NCBI RefSeq assembly: GCF_000336675.1
Contig: NZ_AOMB01000041.1
Location: 34,812 to 98,811 of the forward strand
DNA from: Halococcus hamelinensis 100A6
GTDB taxonomy: Archaea > Halobacteriota > Halobacteria > Halobacteriales > Halococcaceae
Direction: 5' to 3'
DNA length: 64,000 nucleotides
A program made the position numbers and the translations under genes. The notes under the pieces are model-generated. The model did not search any database and had not been told where the DNA came from. It saw only the letters and a program-made list of their open reading frames with translations. Below, piece after piece: positions 44,260 through 53,774 of the stretch (position 1 is the stretch's first letter; every line of letters begins with the position of its first letter).

Positions 44260-44380
44260 TTTTTATTCGTACCGACCACCCATCCGATAGACTGGCATTG
44301 GGACCAGTCTGGGAACTCCAACGAAGGGTGATGCCACGCAACGGGTTCTCCTCTTTTGATACAACCCTTCGAGCGGTGCC
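44260..44380 (+). ncRNA. Candidate small RNA or leader with its own promoter
   Basis: In the gap between the tRNA and the Nmad3-like gene, GAACGTTTTTATTCG (44255-44269) is a good TATA region on the plus strand, predicting a start near 44290. The transcript would contain the stem GACTGG/CCAGTC (44290-44295 with 44304-44309). Further on, GGGTT...AACCC (44343-44347 with 44363-44367) encloses a CTCTTTT T-rich stretch. No open frame of note. Existence is inferred from sequence only. Confidence 0.3.
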
Positions 44381-44399
44381 GCCGTCGGTTCGCTCCTGA

Positions 44400-45122
44400 C
44401 TACACCGAGTCGAGTCGCTCGCGACCGCGCGCCTCGTGAAGCCGCCACAGCGTCTCGGTCGCCGTCCCGTCGAACCGCAGCGGCCGCCGCCACCACGGTC
44501 CCTTCCCCGAATCGCTCGATAGGTCGGTCACGAGTTCGTTGGCGTCGACGCCCGCCGTCGGTGCGGAGAGGGGTATCGCGCGGTCGTAGAGCCCCGAGCC
44601 GTCCGGATCGCCCGCGAGCAACACCCGCGCGTCGAACGTCTCGCGCTTGCAGTGGGCGTTGGTGGCGAATCGCTCGCGCTCGGACGCCGGGAGGGCGCGG
44701 TACTCCTCCCCCGAGATGGGGTCGGCGGCGAGCTCGAACCCACCGATCAGATAGGCACCCCAATCGGGAGGCTGTCGGGCGGTCGGCTCGCCGACCATCG
44801 AGAGCGTGGCGTAGAACGAGACGAGGTCGCCCGCGTCGAGGTCGAGGAGGGGACGTGCCTTGACGCCGAAGGGGTCGCCGTAGGTGTAGCGCTCGCCGAA
44901 GGGGTACTCCGCGAACTCGGGGTCGAGGTGGACGGGCGAATCGAGCGCGTCGTTCGGGATGGCGGTTTCGAGGTCGAGGTCTCGGTAGGTCGGAACGGGT
45001 TCGGCGACCGGTTCGGGTTCGGGGATCGGGACGAACTCGAAGCGGCCGTCGGGGTGGACCGGCCCCCGAACGCCCGGCGCGTTGGTGTTGGCTCCGACGT
45101 TGATCGCGACGGCACGCGGCAT
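44400..45122 (-). CDS. Nmad3-like protein (putative nucleotide-modification-associated domain)
   Basis: 240 residues. The N-terminus NVGANTNAPGVRGPVHPDGRFEFVPIPE, then VPTYRDLDLE, and HLDPEFAEYPFGERYTYGDP with AGDLVSFYATL and GAYLIGGFEL fits the pattern of the Nmad3 family, linked by comparative genomics to modified nucleotides. No biochemistry is known. No partner modification genes are adjacent. The start ATG precedes PRAVAINVG. Confidence 0.65.
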   Translation of the reverse strand: MPRAVAINVGANTNAPGVRGPVHPDGRFEFVPIPEPEPVAEPVPTYRDLDLETAIPNDALDSPVHLDPEFAEYPFGERYTYGDPFGVKARPLLDLDAGDLVSFYATLSMVGEPTARQPPDWGAYLIGGFELAADPISGEEYRALPASERERFATNAHCKRETFDARVLLAGDPDGSGLYDRAIPLSAPTAGVDANELVTDLSSDSGKGPWWRRPLRFDGTATETLWRLHEARGRERLDSV

Positions 45123-45229
45123 GGAGGAGGGTGACCCGGTACCGACTCAGTTCTGTCGGTAGCCGGTCCGTATAGCGAAACCCGCCCCGGGTCGAAATCG
45201 AACGAACGATCCGCAGGCAATGGGGGACG

Positions 45230-45267
45230 GTATATATACATACGGAGAGTTCATGGAGATGGCTTTT
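45230..45267. promoter_or_regulatory. Promoter region between the Nmad3-like and HTH genes
   Basis: GTATATATAC (45230-45239) is a perfect 10-base palindrome that can act as a TATA box in either direction. TTTTATTCC near 45260 is better placed for the plus-strand gene starting at 45300. The Nmad3-like gene starts about 108 bases away on the other side. Confidence 0.4.
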
Positions 45268-45299
45268 ATTCCCCGGTTGTCGAATGAGACTATCACGCT

Positions 45300-45677
45300 A
45301 TGACCCAACGTTTCCCCTCACCCAGCGGCGGCCCGGCGGAGACGGTCACCTCGACGCCAGCCACGCCGTCCGGGTCGGCCGATGCCCGGCAGCGCCACGC
45401 GCTCGCGTATCTCTCGCGCTTCGAGTATCCCGTCGAACTCCGGACGCTCGCGGCGTACGTCGCGGCCGACGAGGGGAACGTTCCGGTCGAAGCCGTCGAC
45501 GACCGGGCACGCGAGGAGACCGCGATCGCGCTCCACCACATCGACCTCCCGCACCTCATCGACGTCGGCGTGGTGGCGTACGACCCCGAGAGCCGGATGG
45601 TCGTCGCGACCGAAACCGCGCCCATAGGGCGGTACGTCGACGTCACCGACGGATTTCGCTCGTTCGATCCCGCCTGA
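45300..45677 (+). CDS. HTH-domain protein (DUF7344-like)
   Basis: 125 residues. A flexible N-terminus of ~28 residues, then a winged-helix unit: ARQRHALAYLSRFEYPVELRTLAAYVAADEG, TAIALHHIDLPHLIDVGVVAYDPESRMVVAT. This arrangement occurs in a large haloarchaeal family of small regulators. DNA target unknown. It abuts the convergent acyltransferase gene with no spacer. Confidence 0.75.
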   Translation: MTQRFPSPSGGPAETVTSTPATPSGSADARQRHALAYLSRFEYPVELRTLAAYVAADEGNVPVEAVDDRAREETAIALHHIDLPHLIDVGVVAYDPESRMVVATETAPIGRYVDVTDGFRSFDPA

Positions 45678-46577
45678 TCACGTCGGCGGGCTGCGGTCGC
45701 GGCCGAACTCGTCGAACTCGTCGAGGTCCTCGGGGAGGTCGGTCGCCAGCCGTCGCTCGTCGCGGCGGTCCTCGTTCGCGTTCTCGATCGGGTCGGCGAC
45801 CGACTCCCAGCCCGGTTTCACCCGCACCGACTTCGCGGGCGTGCCGACCGCGACGTGGTGGTCGGGGACGTCACGCTGGAGCAGGGACCGTGCGCCGACC
45901 ATCGCGTTCTCGCCGACCCGGACCCCCGCCCTGACCATCGAGTCGTAGCCGAGGCGCGCGTCGTCCGCGATGAGCGTGTGGAAGTTCGTGATTTCGGTCT
46001 GGTCGACGATGTCGTGGTCGTGGCTGTAGACGTGTGAGTCGTCGGCGATGCTCACCCGCGAGCCGACCGTGAGCCGCCCGCGGTCGTCGAGATGGACGTC
46101 GTCGTGGACGACGGTGTTGTCGCCCATCTCGATGTTGTGGCCGTAGGTCATCGTGATCCCTTTGAACAGTCGGAGGTTCTCGCCGGCCTCGGCGAAGAGG
46201 TGGTTCGCGAGCATCGCCCGGAAACGGAGCGCGAACTCGACGTTATCGGCCATCGGCGTGGCGTCGAACTGCCGCCAGAGCCACTGGAGGTGTTTCGAGC
46301 GCTCGAACGTCTCCTCGTCCTTCTCGGCGTAGTACTCGCTTTCGAGCGTTGCGTTACAGGGGTCGTAGCCCTGGAGGCGGACGCGTTCGGCGGCCGACAC
46401 CGCGCCGTCCTCCCGAAACCGTCGGTAGGCGTCGTCGTCGCCGTAGAGGCCCGCGAGGGTTTCGGCGACCACGTCGCAGGTGTCCTCGGGGCCGGACAGT
46501 CGGTCGTCGACCTCGGTCAGAAACGTTTCGAGTCCCGCGTCCGCTGCCGGCGGCAGCGTGACGTGGCGCTTTGTCAT
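45678..46577 (-). CDS. Hexapeptide-repeat acyltransferase
   Basis: 299 residues. N-terminal helical domain resembling maltose/galactoside acetyltransferases (LQGYDPCNATLESEYYAEKDE), then left-handed beta-helix repeats (ITMTYGHNIEMGDNTVVHDDVHL, VGSRVSIADDSHVYSHDHD, ARLGYDSMVRAGVRVGENAMVGA, VAVGTPAKSVRVKPG). The His in YGHNIEMG or SHDHD may be catalytic. Probably acetylates a sugar or similar alcohol. Acidic C-terminal tail. Confidence 0.85.
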   Translation of the reverse strand: MTKRHVTLPPAADAGLETFLTEVDDRLSGPEDTCDVVAETLAGLYGDDDAYRRFREDGAVSAAERVRLQGYDPCNATLESEYYAEKDEETFERSKHLQWLWRQFDATPMADNVEFALRFRAMLANHLFAEAGENLRLFKGITMTYGHNIEMGDNTVVHDDVHLDDRGRLTVGSRVSIADDSHVYSHDHDIVDQTEITNFHTLIADDARLGYDSMVRAGVRVGENAMVGARSLLQRDVPDHHVAVGTPAKSVRVKPGWESVADPIENANEDRRDERRLATDLPEDLDEFDEFGRDRSPPT

Positions 46578-46646
46578 CGCGCGCGCTATGGCTTTGTCAC
46601 ATTTGACTCCGCGGGTTCGGGCGAACGGGCGGGAAGGAAAGCACCC

Positions 46647-47594
46647 TCAGGCGGGTTCCTCGGCGCGTTCCTGGATCAGGTCGCGGAGGTCGTCGGGGTC
46701 ACGGATGGCGTCGATCTCCTCGCGTTCGATCAGCGCGGTGCCCTCGACGGCGTCGCGCTTCGAGCGGTCGACGACGTAGACCGACCGGGTTCGCGTGACG
46801 GTCCCGAGCGAACTCATGATCCGGGCGCGCTTCTCGGCGGTCGGGGTGAACGCCGAGTTCCCCGTGAGGACGTTCTCGGCGGTGCCGTCGTCCTCGCTCA
46901 CGGTGGTGAACGGCGCGCGGGTCGTGGGGTGGACGTTGAACCCCACCCTCGTCAGCACGGCGACCAGCGAGTCCTCGGCCGAGTGCGATTCGGCCTCGTC
47001 GTCGTCCGCGAGCGCCTCCGGGCTCTCGAAGACGTCGACGGGGTTCGCGAGCGGCGCGTCGAGGAGGTCCTCCATCCGCGCGGCGACCTCGACGGAGGCG
47101 TTCATGCCGTCCTCGTACTTCGAGACCGTTCGCCGCGAGACCCCGAGTTCGGTGGCGAGCCGACCGAGGCTCCAGTCGCGGTCCTCGCGCTCGTCGGCGA
47201 GCACCTTCCCGTCGATGTTGACGTAGAGCCCGCCCGGCGCGGCGTAGATCATCGGCGGGACGTCCTCGACGAAGAGGTCGAGCGCGGTGTCGGGACTCAG
47301 CACCGGGACCCCGTGGCGGAGGTACATCACGCCGGGTTTGAGGTCCTCGTCGCGGGTTCTGAGGCCGATCACCATCGGGGTGGCGTCGAGGAAGCCACCG
47401 AGGCGTCGCATCTCTATCCCTGTGCGCCCGTCGAACGCGTCGATGTTCCCGAGGATCTTCACGAGCAGGAGGCTGTCGTCGCGGCGGGCGGCGACGTCGA
47501 AGCTCTTCGGCCGCACCGCACACCGCTCGCTCACGAGAAAGCCCGCGTCCTCGAGCATGGCGGTCACGTTGCCGACCAGCGCGGACCGTGACAT
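46647..47594 (-). CDS. HTH-type transcriptional regulator (COG1395-like)
   Basis: 315 residues. N-terminal [21 protein letters not shown] with [18 protein letters not shown] is a restriction-endonuclease-like fold typical of this archaeal family. A Cro/C1-type HTH follows at about 140-175 ([33 protein letters not shown]). A C-terminal ligand- or dimerisation domain ends the protein. It is one of the widespread archaeal regulators without a known target. A dyad CCATATATGG lies upstream. Confidence 0.83.
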   Translation of the reverse strand: MSRSALVGNVTAMLEDAGFLVSERCAVRPKSFDVAARRDDSLLLVKILGNIDAFDGRTGIEMRRLGGFLDATPMVIGLRTRDEDLKPGVMYLRHGVPVLSPDTALDLFVEDVPPMIYAAPGGLYVNIDGKVLADEREDRDWSLGRLATELGVSRRTVSKYEDGMNASVEVAARMEDLLDAPLANPVDVFESPEALADDDEAESHSAEDSLVAVLTRVGFNVHPTTRAPFTTVSEDDGTAENVLTGNSAFTPTAEKRARIMSSLGTVTRTRSVYVVDRSKRDAVEGTALIEREEIDAIRDPDDLRDLIQERAEEPA

Positions 47595-47616
47595 ACCCGT
47601 ATCTAAGTGCACGTAC

Positions 47617-47626
47617 CCATATATGG
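47617..47626. promoter_or_regulatory. Palindromic TATA region upstream of the COG1395-like regulator
   Basis: CCATATATGG is a perfect 10-base palindrome 23 bases before the regulator ATG (47594, minus strand). Its position overlaps the expected TATA box, so a bound regulator would block transcription. Binding by the gene's own product is a guess. Confidence 0.4.
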
Positions 47627-47738
47627 ATTGTGGCGACGGGGACCCGTCCCGTCCGTCGATCTCGGTTTCGAACGACGATAGAGCTAAATACGATGGTCGA
47701 TCCGGAACGGGGTTGTCGGACGGGGGCGAAACGATCCC

Positions 47739-48998
47739 GTGACGCTCATCGGGTTCGACGACACCGACTCGCGCGAGGCGGGGATGTGTACCACCTATCT
47801 CGCCGCGCGGGTCGCCGAACGGATACGGGCGGCCGGCGGGACCGTCGAGCGCCTGGTCCTCGTTCGGCTGAACCCCGCGATCGAGCACAAGACCCGTGGC
47901 AACGCCGCGCTCTGCGTCCACACCGACCTCGACAGCGCGGAAGCCGTCGCCATCGCCCGCGACGCGGTCGAGGCGCTCGCCGTGACCGACGACCCGCGGA
48001 CGAACCCCGGGCTGGTGGTCGCAAATGGGGAGATTCCCGACTCCGTCGTCGAGTTCTCGCGGCGCGCGCTCCGGGAACGGCTCGACGTCGACGAGGCCGA
48101 GGCGCTCGTCGAAGCCGCCGGCTATCGACACGCCGGTTGGAAGAACGCACGTGGCGTGGTAGGGGCGCTCGCGGCGGTCGGGGCCTGGGCGGCGTTCGAC
48201 GACTGGACCTACGAGCACATCGCCTACCGTGAAGCCCACCGGCGTGGCACGCCTCGCGAGTTCGACCACGAATCGGTGTTCGAAGCGGCGGATCGCGGTT
48301 ACCCGGCGGTCTGGGACACCGTCGACCGCGGGGAGGGGACGGCGGTCTGCGTACCGCACGCGCCCGGCCCGATCCTCTACGGGATTCGAGGCGACGACCC
48401 GGAAACGGTACGGACGGTCGCGGCGGGGATCGAGAGCGAACCGGTGGAACGAACCGCGCTGTTCGTGACGAACCAGGGCACCGACGCCCATCTCGCGGAT
48501 GGATCGATGGGTGAAGCGTGGGACGGACGAGCCTACCGTCTCGACGGGACCGTCGAATCCGCGCCCGAGACGCGACGGGGTGGACACGTCTTCGTCGAAC
48601 TCCGCGACGGCGAGACCTCGCTCCCGTGCGCCGCGTTCGAGCCGACGAAGCGGTTCCGCGACCGGGTGCGCGCGCTCCGGGTCGGCGACCGGCTCACCGT
48701 CTGCGGCGAAGTGTCGGACGGCACCCTCAAACTCGAGAAGTTCGCGGTTCGCGACCTCGTGGAGACGGAACTCGTGGTGCCCGAATGTCCCGAGTGTGGG
48801 CGCTCGATGGAGAGCGCCGGCCGGGACCAGGGCTATCGGTGTCGTCGGTGCGGGACCGACGCACCCGGAAAGGTCGACCGGAAGCTCGATCGAGGGCTCG
48901 AACCCGGCTGGTACGAGGTGCCGCCGTGTGCCCGCCGTCACGTCGCCAAACCCCTCGTTCGGGGCGGATTCGACGCGCCGACCCATCCCGAGCGGTGA
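47739..48998 (+). CDS. tiaS: tRNA(Ile2) 2-agmatinylcytidine synthetase
   Basis: 419 residues. TiaS adds agmatine to C34 of tRNA-Ile(CAU) so it reads AUA, an archaeal speciality. Seen: N-terminal [40 protein letters not shown], the adenylation-domain-like YGIRGDDPE region, an OB-fold ([23 protein letters not shown]) and a zinc ribbon CPECGRSM...YRCRRCG near the C-terminus. GTG start. Divergent from the regulator. Confidence 0.95.
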   Translation: MTLIGFDDTDSREAGMCTTYLAARVAERIRAAGGTVERLVLVRLNPAIEHKTRGNAALCVHTDLDSAEAVAIARDAVEALAVTDDPRTNPGLVVANGEIPDSVVEFSRRALRERLDVDEAEALVEAAGYRHAGWKNARGVVGALAAVGAWAAFDDWTYEHIAYREAHRRGTPREFDHESVFEAADRGYPAVWDTVDRGEGTAVCVPHAPGPILYGIRGDDPETVRTVAAGIESEPVERTALFVTNQGTDAHLADGSMGEAWDGRAYRLDGTVESAPETRRGGHVFVELRDGETSLPCAAFEPTKRFRDRVRALRVGDRLTVCGEVSDGTLKLEKFAVRDLVETELVVPECPECGRSMESAGRDQGYRCRRCGTDAPGKVDRKLDRGLEPGWYEVPPCARRHVAKPLVRGGFDAPTHPER

Positions 48999-49057
48999 GC
49001 GAGAGACCGACCACGACCCCCGCGAGCCGTTAAGGTCGTTCACCGCGAGTGGCGGGT

Positions 49058-49831
49058 ATGGCCGTTCGACGGGGGTTCGTGACACAGGTCGGGATGGGGT
49101 ACGAGGAGGCGTTCGCGCGCGCCGACGAGTACGGGCTCGACTTCGTGGAGCTCATGATGGACGGCGCGCACGAACGGACTCGCCTCGACCCGGAAGCGGT
49201 GCGCGAGTCGGCCACCGACCACGACCTCGACCTGCTGGTGCATCTCCCGTTCGCGCTCGATATCGCCTCGCCGTTCGAGCACGTCCGCGAGGGCGCGCTT
49301 CGGGAGCTCCTCGCGGCGATCGAGACCGCCGTCGACTGTGGGGCCGAGAAGGGCGTGGTCCACGCGAGCACGTCGGCGTGGTCGGCCGCGTGGGACCCCC
49401 AGGAACTCCGTCCCAACCTCTTCGAGACGGTCCGCGAACTCGACGAGTTCGCCCGGAGCCACGACTTCGCGGTCTGTGTCGAGAACGTCCCCGGCGACTT
49501 CCTGCCCGCCGGGTCGTTCCCCGACCTCTTCGAGGCGACCGAGGCCCGGATGACGCTGGACACCGGCCACGCCAGGATGAACGGGCTCGGTTCGGGAGAG
49601 ATGGCCGACCTCCTCACGACCCACGGCGACCGGGTCTCACACATCCACCTCAACGACACCCGCAAGCCCGCCGACGAACACCTCCCGTTCGGCTCGGGCA
49701 CCATCGACTTCGAACGGGTTCTCGAACCGCTCTCGGAGGGCTGGGCCGGCACGCTCTCGCTCGAAGCCTTCACCACGGAGTGGAGCTACATCGAGACCAG
49801 CGTCGACCACCTCGACGCGCTGCTTGCCTGA
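49058..49831 (+). CDS. Sugar phosphate isomerase/epimerase-like TIM-barrel protein
   Basis: 257 residues. AP endonuclease 2-type barrel: [86 protein letters not shown] and LSLEAF. Metal ligands: His, Glu, Asp/His, His, Glu in the usual places. Function could be a sugar isomerase or a phosphodiesterase-like enzyme. The ATG at 49058 is preferred over a GTG three codons upstream. It abuts thrC. Confidence 0.83.
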   Translation: MAVRRGFVTQVGMGYEEAFARADEYGLDFVELMMDGAHERTRLDPEAVRESATDHDLDLLVHLPFALDIASPFEHVREGALRELLAAIETAVDCGAEKGVVHASTSAWSAAWDPQELRPNLFETVRELDEFARSHDFAVCVENVPGDFLPAGSFPDLFEATEARMTLDTGHARMNGLGSGEMADLLTTHGDRVSHIHLNDTRKPADEHLPFGSGTIDFERVLEPLSEGWAGTLSLEAFTTEWSYIETSVDHLDALLA

Positions 49832-50899
49832 TCAGTTCTTCAGCCCGGTGCCGGTGAGCGGGACGACGACGTCGTCCTCGTCGTCGAGAACACCTCGGTC
49901 GCGGTACTCGGTGAGCGCGGCGGTCGCCACCGCGCACGTCGGTTCGACGTTGAAGCCCGCGCGACCGAGGCGGTCGTGTTCGCGGTCGGTCGCCACGGCG
50001 TCGATGGCGATCGCGTCGCCGTCGGTCGTTTCGATCGCCTCGTGGATCTCGTCGGCTCTCACTGGCTCGCGGATGTGGATGCCGTCGGCGAGGTCGTTCT
50101 CGTCGTTCGTTTCGGAACTCGCGATCGGGTCGTAGCCGGTCGCCTGTGCGCCGAGCAGTCGTGGGACTTTTCGTGTCCAGCCCGCCTCACGGAGCGCGCG
50201 GAAACCGCGATAGGCCCCGAGGAAGAGGGTGCCGTGACCGAGCGGGAGCACGACCGCGTCGGGGACCTCCCAGTCGCGTTGGGCCGCGACCTCGAAGGCG
50301 AAGGTCGCCGTGCCGACGAAGAACGCGGGGTTCCAGGCGTGGCTCGCGTACCAGCCCTCGTCTTTTCCTACTGCGTCGATGGCGGCGGCGGTCACGTCCT
50401 CGCGCGAGCCCTCGACCCGGCGGAGGGTCGCACCGGCGCGCTCGATCGCCCGGAGTTTCGCGGGTTTCGCGTCCGCCGGGGTGAATATCTCGGCGTCGAG
50501 ACCCGCGCGGGCGGCGTAGGTCGCGATGGCCGTACCGGCGTTACCGGACGAATCCTCGACCACGCGCTCGGCCCCGACTTCGAGGGCGCGCGAGACCGTG
50601 GTGGCCGCGCCGCGGTCCTTGAAGCTCCCCGTTGGCGAGACGTATTCGAGCTTGAACGCGCAGTGCCAGTCGGGCGCGTCGACCAGCGGGGTCCAGCCCT
50701 CGCCGAGGGTCGCGCGTTTCTCGACCGGGAGGAACTCGTCGAAGGTCCAGAGCCCGTCACGAGCGTCCAAGTCAGTGAACGCGGGCGCGGGGCGGTCGGG
50801 GAGCGGGCGGTCGGCGAAGTCGAGCGGGTGGCCGCAGGTGCACCGCCAGCGGTCGGCGTAAGTGGTGCCGCAGGCGGGACACCGGAGGGTCGCGGGCAT
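49832..50899 (-). CDS. thrC: Threonine synthase
   Basis: 355-residue PLP enzyme converting O-phosphohomoserine to threonine. N-terminal zinc ribbon LRCPACGTTYADRWRCTCG (Cys7, 10, 20, 22) is typical of archaeal ThrC. The PLP Lys is Lys94 in SPTGSFKDRGA; SSGNAGTAIATYAARAG and LPLGHGTLFLGAY follow; the C-terminal TGTGLK motif closes the site. Other beta-family PLP enzymes cannot be fully excluded. Ends flush with the convergent isomerase-like gene. Confidence 0.88.
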   Translation of the reverse strand: MPATLRCPACGTTYADRWRCTCGHPLDFADRPLPDRPAPAFTDLDARDGLWTFDEFLPVEKRATLGEGWTPLVDAPDWHCAFKLEYVSPTGSFKDRGAATTVSRALEVGAERVVEDSSGNAGTAIATYAARAGLDAEIFTPADAKPAKLRAIERAGATLRRVEGSREDVTAAAIDAVGKDEGWYASHAWNPAFFVGTATFAFEVAAQRDWEVPDAVVLPLGHGTLFLGAYRGFRALREAGWTRKVPRLLGAQATGYDPIASSETNDENDLADGIHIREPVRADEIHEAIETTDGDAIAIDAVATDREHDRLGRAGFNVEPTCAVATAALTEYRDRGVLDDEDDVVVPLTGTGLKN

Positions 50900-50929
50900 G
50901 GCGACGTGACGGGATCGGGTGACCAGTAG

Positions 50930-51246
50930 CTGGCGGTTCGGAGCGATTGCGGCGGCAGTGGCGGGGCGGTCGCGGTGCGGCCGCCGCCGGGCAGTGGCCG
51001 TGTGGTTGCGGTCCCTGGTGGATGAAGGGCGGAGCGCGTGAGCGAAGCGAATAGCGAACGAAGTGAGCGCGCGCGGAGGGCTTCGGCGGTGCTGTGCGGT
51101 GGCGGTTGCGGGAGTGAGTAGTGATCGTACCGCGAGCGAGTGGAACGAGCGAGCGGGCCGACGACTGACTGAAAGGAAGGAGGAGGCTTTTGATCCACAT
51201 TTTGCCAGGGAGCGAACGAAGTGAGCGACCGCAGCAAAAGGTGGGT
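50930..51246 (+). repeat. Dispersed hairpin-rich intergenic element, copy C
   Basis: The 349 bases between thrC and the aminotransferase gene have no gene. They share with copies A and B a GGCGGT/GTTGCGG-rich tract (50940-51013), CCTGGTGGATGAAGGGCG (51014-51031, identical to copy A), GAGCGAAGCGAA-type repeats, GGCTTCGGCGGTGCTGTGCGG (split here as GGCTTCGGCGG and TGCTGTGCGG), and a GATCGTACCGCGAGCGAG segment. The end, CCACCTTTTGC on the minus strand, resembles CCACTTTTTT of A and B. It is shorter and lacks the strongest hairpins of A and B. Confidence 0.65.
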
Positions 51247-51248
51247 GT

Positions 51249-52178
51249 CTAAAGGTGGGTGAACCACTCGTCGTGGTCGTCGGTGCGGCGCTCGACCAGG
51301 TCGAAGAAGGCCGACTGCAGCTCCTCGGTGACGGGGCCGCGCTCGCCGGTGCCGATGGCCGTGTCGTCGACCGAGCGGATCGGGGTGATCTCGGCGGCGG
51401 TCCCGGTAAAGAAGAGTTCGTCGGCGGTGTAGAGCTCGCCGCGGGAGATCGAGGCCGAGTCGTCGACGTCGTAGCCGCGTTCGCGCGCGAGCGTGACGAC
51501 CGATTGGCGGGTGATCCCATCCAGAATGCTCTCGGCGAAGCCCGGCGTGTGGATGGTGCCGTCGCGAACCAAAAAGAGGTTCTCGCCGGGGCCCTCGGCG
51601 ACGTTGCCCTCCTTGTTGAGCACGATGGCCTCGACGTAGCCGTTTCGCCGGGCCTCCTCGCCCGCGAGCATCGAGTTGACGTAGAGACCCGTGGTCTTGG
51701 CGTTGGTCGGGATCTGGCTCGACGCGTGCTTTCGCCACGAGGAGACCATCACGTCGACGCCGTTTTCGAGCGCCTCGTCGCCGAGGTAGGTGCCCCACGG
51801 CCAGCACGCGATGGCGGTCTGCGTCGGGCAGTCCTGCGGGCTCACGCCTAAACTATTGTAGCCGTAGAAGGCGATCGGCCGAATGTAGCACGATTCGAGG
51901 TCCTGGCGCTCGATGAGTTCGAGCGTGGCCTCGGTGAGCTCCTCGCGCGAGTGGTCGATCTCCATGTCGTACGGCTTCGCGGAGTTGTAGAACCGGTCGA
52001 GGTGTTCGTCCCACCGGAAGATCGCCGGGCCCTCCTCGGTGTCGTAGCAGCGGACGCCCTCGAAGACCCCGGAGCCGTAGTGGAGGCCGTGTGTGAGGAC
52101 GTGGACCTGCGCCTCGTCCCAGTCGACGAACTCCCCGTCCATCCAGACCGTGTCGACGTCCATCTCGTCGAATCCCAT
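51249..52178 (-). CDS. ilvE: Branched-chain amino acid aminotransferase
   Basis: 309-residue class IV PLP aminotransferase for Val, Leu and Ile. Seen: HGLHYGSGVFEGVRCYDTEEGPAIFRWDEH, YIRPIAFYGYNSLGVS, the PLP Lys161 in TNAKTTGLYVNSMLAGEEA, EGPGENLFLVRDG and ELFFTGTAAEITPI. Normal length. The ATG precedes GFDEMDVDTVW; the mRNA may be leaderless. Confidence 0.93.
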   Translation of the reverse strand: MGFDEMDVDTVWMDGEFVDWDEAQVHVLTHGLHYGSGVFEGVRCYDTEEGPAIFRWDEHLDRFYNSAKPYDMEIDHSREELTEATLELIERQDLESCYIRPIAFYGYNSLGVSPQDCPTQTAIACWPWGTYLGDEALENGVDVMVSSWRKHASSQIPTNAKTTGLYVNSMLAGEEARRNGYVEAIVLNKEGNVAEGPGENLFLVRDGTIHTPGFAESILDGITRQSVVTLARERGYDVDDSASISRGELYTADELFFTGTAAEITPIRSVDDTAIGTGERGPVTEELQSAFFDLVERRTDDHDEWFTHL

Positions 52179-52243
52179 ACCCGTAGTTGGGGAGGGGGTG
52201 GTTATGAGTGTTGACGATGTGCCGTGTGACCGGGAGCCGAGCG

Positions 52244-52921
52244 TTACGAGCCGTCGAATCGGTCCACGAGACGCGACCCCTCGACGTAGACGAGGTCGTT
52301 GTGGTCGGCGTAGGCGCGGGCGTCGGCGGGCGAGAGCGCCCCGCCCGAGTCGTCGAGCATCTCACAGACCACGACCGCCGGCGGGCGTTCGGCGGCCGCG
52401 GCGAGCGCGAGGCCGAGTTCGGTGTGGCCGCGGCGGTCCGTCAACAAGCCGGGTGCGCCCCGCAGGAGGTGGACGTGGCCGGGCGCACGGAACTCGGCCG
52501 CGAAGTCGAACTCGTCGGGCGCACTCGCGGCCCGCGAGAGCGCCGTGATGGTCGTCGAACGGTCGTCGTCGGTGATCCCGGTGTAGGTGTCCCGATGGTT
52601 CACCGTGAGCGAGAACGACGACCGGTCGCCGTAGCTCAGGGTCTCGCCGCTGGCGACCGGATGGTCGATGACCTCGCGGGCGAACGGGAGGTCGAACGCG
52701 CGAGCGACGGCGTCGGAGACCGCGACGCAGACCAGCCCGCCGGCGTCGTTGCGGAGGCGGGCGACGGCCGCGGGTGTCACGGCACCCGCGGGGTAGATCA
52801 GGTCGGTCTCGCCCTCGCGGTCGGCGGCGTCGTGGATCAACACCGGCTCGCCGGCCTCGAACGCCTCGATGGCGCGCTCGACGGGGTCGGCGTGGTCGGT
52901 CGAGGGCTCGGTTCGCGACAT
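52244..52921 (-). CDS. ribB: 3,4-dihydroxy-2-butanone 4-phosphate synthase
   Basis: 225 residues. Makes the four-carbon unit of riboflavin from ribulose 5-phosphate. Seen: AIEAFEAGEPVLIHDAADREGETDLIYPA, TVNHRDTYTGITDDDRSTTI, FRAPGHVHLLRGAPGLLTDRRGHTE and VVCEMLDDSGG. The Glu and Asp metal ligands of the family are present. It overlaps ribK by one base (TGATG). An alternative GTG one codon earlier is possible. Confidence 0.94.
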   Translation of the reverse strand: MSRTEPSTDHADPVERAIEAFEAGEPVLIHDAADREGETDLIYPAGAVTPAAVARLRNDAGGLVCVAVSDAVARAFDLPFAREVIDHPVASGETLSYGDRSSFSLTVNHRDTYTGITDDDRSTTITALSRAASAPDEFDFAAEFRAPGHVHLLRGAPGLLTDRRGHTELGLALAAAAERPPAVVVCEMLDDSGGALSPADARAYADHNDLVYVEGSRLVDRFDGS

Positions 52922-53625
52922 CACGACTCGGCCTCGATCCGGACCGTGACCCGGTCACCGTCGTCGAGGTCGAGCGCCTCGCGGAGCTTCGCCGGCGCGA
53001 TGAGTTCGAGCTGGTCCTCGTCGTGGTGGGTGCGCTCGGGCGCGATGACGTGGGCGGGGTCGTACTCCCGGCCGTCGGCTTCGACGGTGGCGGGATAACA
53101 GAAGGCGGGACCGTACGTCCGGTCGTCGTCCTCCCAGCCCTCGATCTCGACCGGATCGACCGAGTCGAGGCCGGTGCGCTCGCGGGTGCTGTCCGACACC
53201 AGCGAGACGTTGAGGGTTCCGAGGAACGGTTCGTAGCCGAGCCGTGGTTCGAACTGCTCCATGTAGCCGGGGAGCGAGATGTAGTGGCGGCCCTCGCCCA
53301 TTCCGCTGGTGACCTCGCCGTCGAGTTCGATGGTGGTTTCGCGTTCGAAGATCCGGCGGTAGGCGGCGTACTCCTCGTGGAGCGCGCGCTCGCCGGCGTC
53401 CGTGACCGAAACCCACTGCCCGTCCGAGACGGTCTCGCGGTCGAGGAGGCCGAGGTCGTCGAGGCGCTGGAGCCGGCGCGAGGCGGTCTGGTTCGAGGCG
53501 TCGAGATCGGCCGCGAGGTTCGCACACGAGACCTTGATCTCGCCGTCGAGCCCGCCACGGAGCGCGAGCTGTTTGAGGGTGGCGAGCTCGTCGTTTCCGA
53601 CCGCCGCCTCGGTTGCCGTCGACAT
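52921..53625 (-). CDS. ribK: CTP-dependent riboflavin kinase with N-terminal HTH
   Basis: 234 residues. Residues 10-75 form a winged helix ([36 protein letters not shown]). Residues about 95-234 are archaeal riboflavin kinase: [38 protein letters not shown] and [31 protein letters not shown]. It makes FMN using CTP. The HTH may also let it act as a regulator of riboflavin genes (RbkR-type), which fits the coupling to ribB. Divergent from argS. Confidence 0.94.
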   Translation of the reverse strand: MSTATEAAVGNDELATLKQLALRGGLDGEIKVSCANLAADLDASNQTASRRLQRLDDLGLLDRETVSDGQWVSVTDAGERALHEEYAAYRRIFERETTIELDGEVTSGMGEGRHYISLPGYMEQFEPRLGYEPFLGTLNVSLVSDSTRERTGLDSVDPVEIEGWEDDDRTYGPAFCYPATVEADGREYDPAHVIAPERTHHDEDQLELIAPAKLREALDLDDGDRVTVRIEAES

Positions 53626-53774
53626 GGGTCGAAAGAGGTGGTCGCCTCGGATAAGCGTGCCGAACGCGTGATCCGTTCCATCGGCGTGACGGTTCGGGAC
53701 GGGATCCGGTACCGCGGCGGCCGAACGGCTCCGAACCCAACACGCATTTAGCGACGGCCGGAAAACCCGATTTC

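Noticed and set aside
50930-51246. Short open frames within the repeat copies
   Set aside because: Frames are not shared between copies A, B and C; only hairpins and short blocks are.
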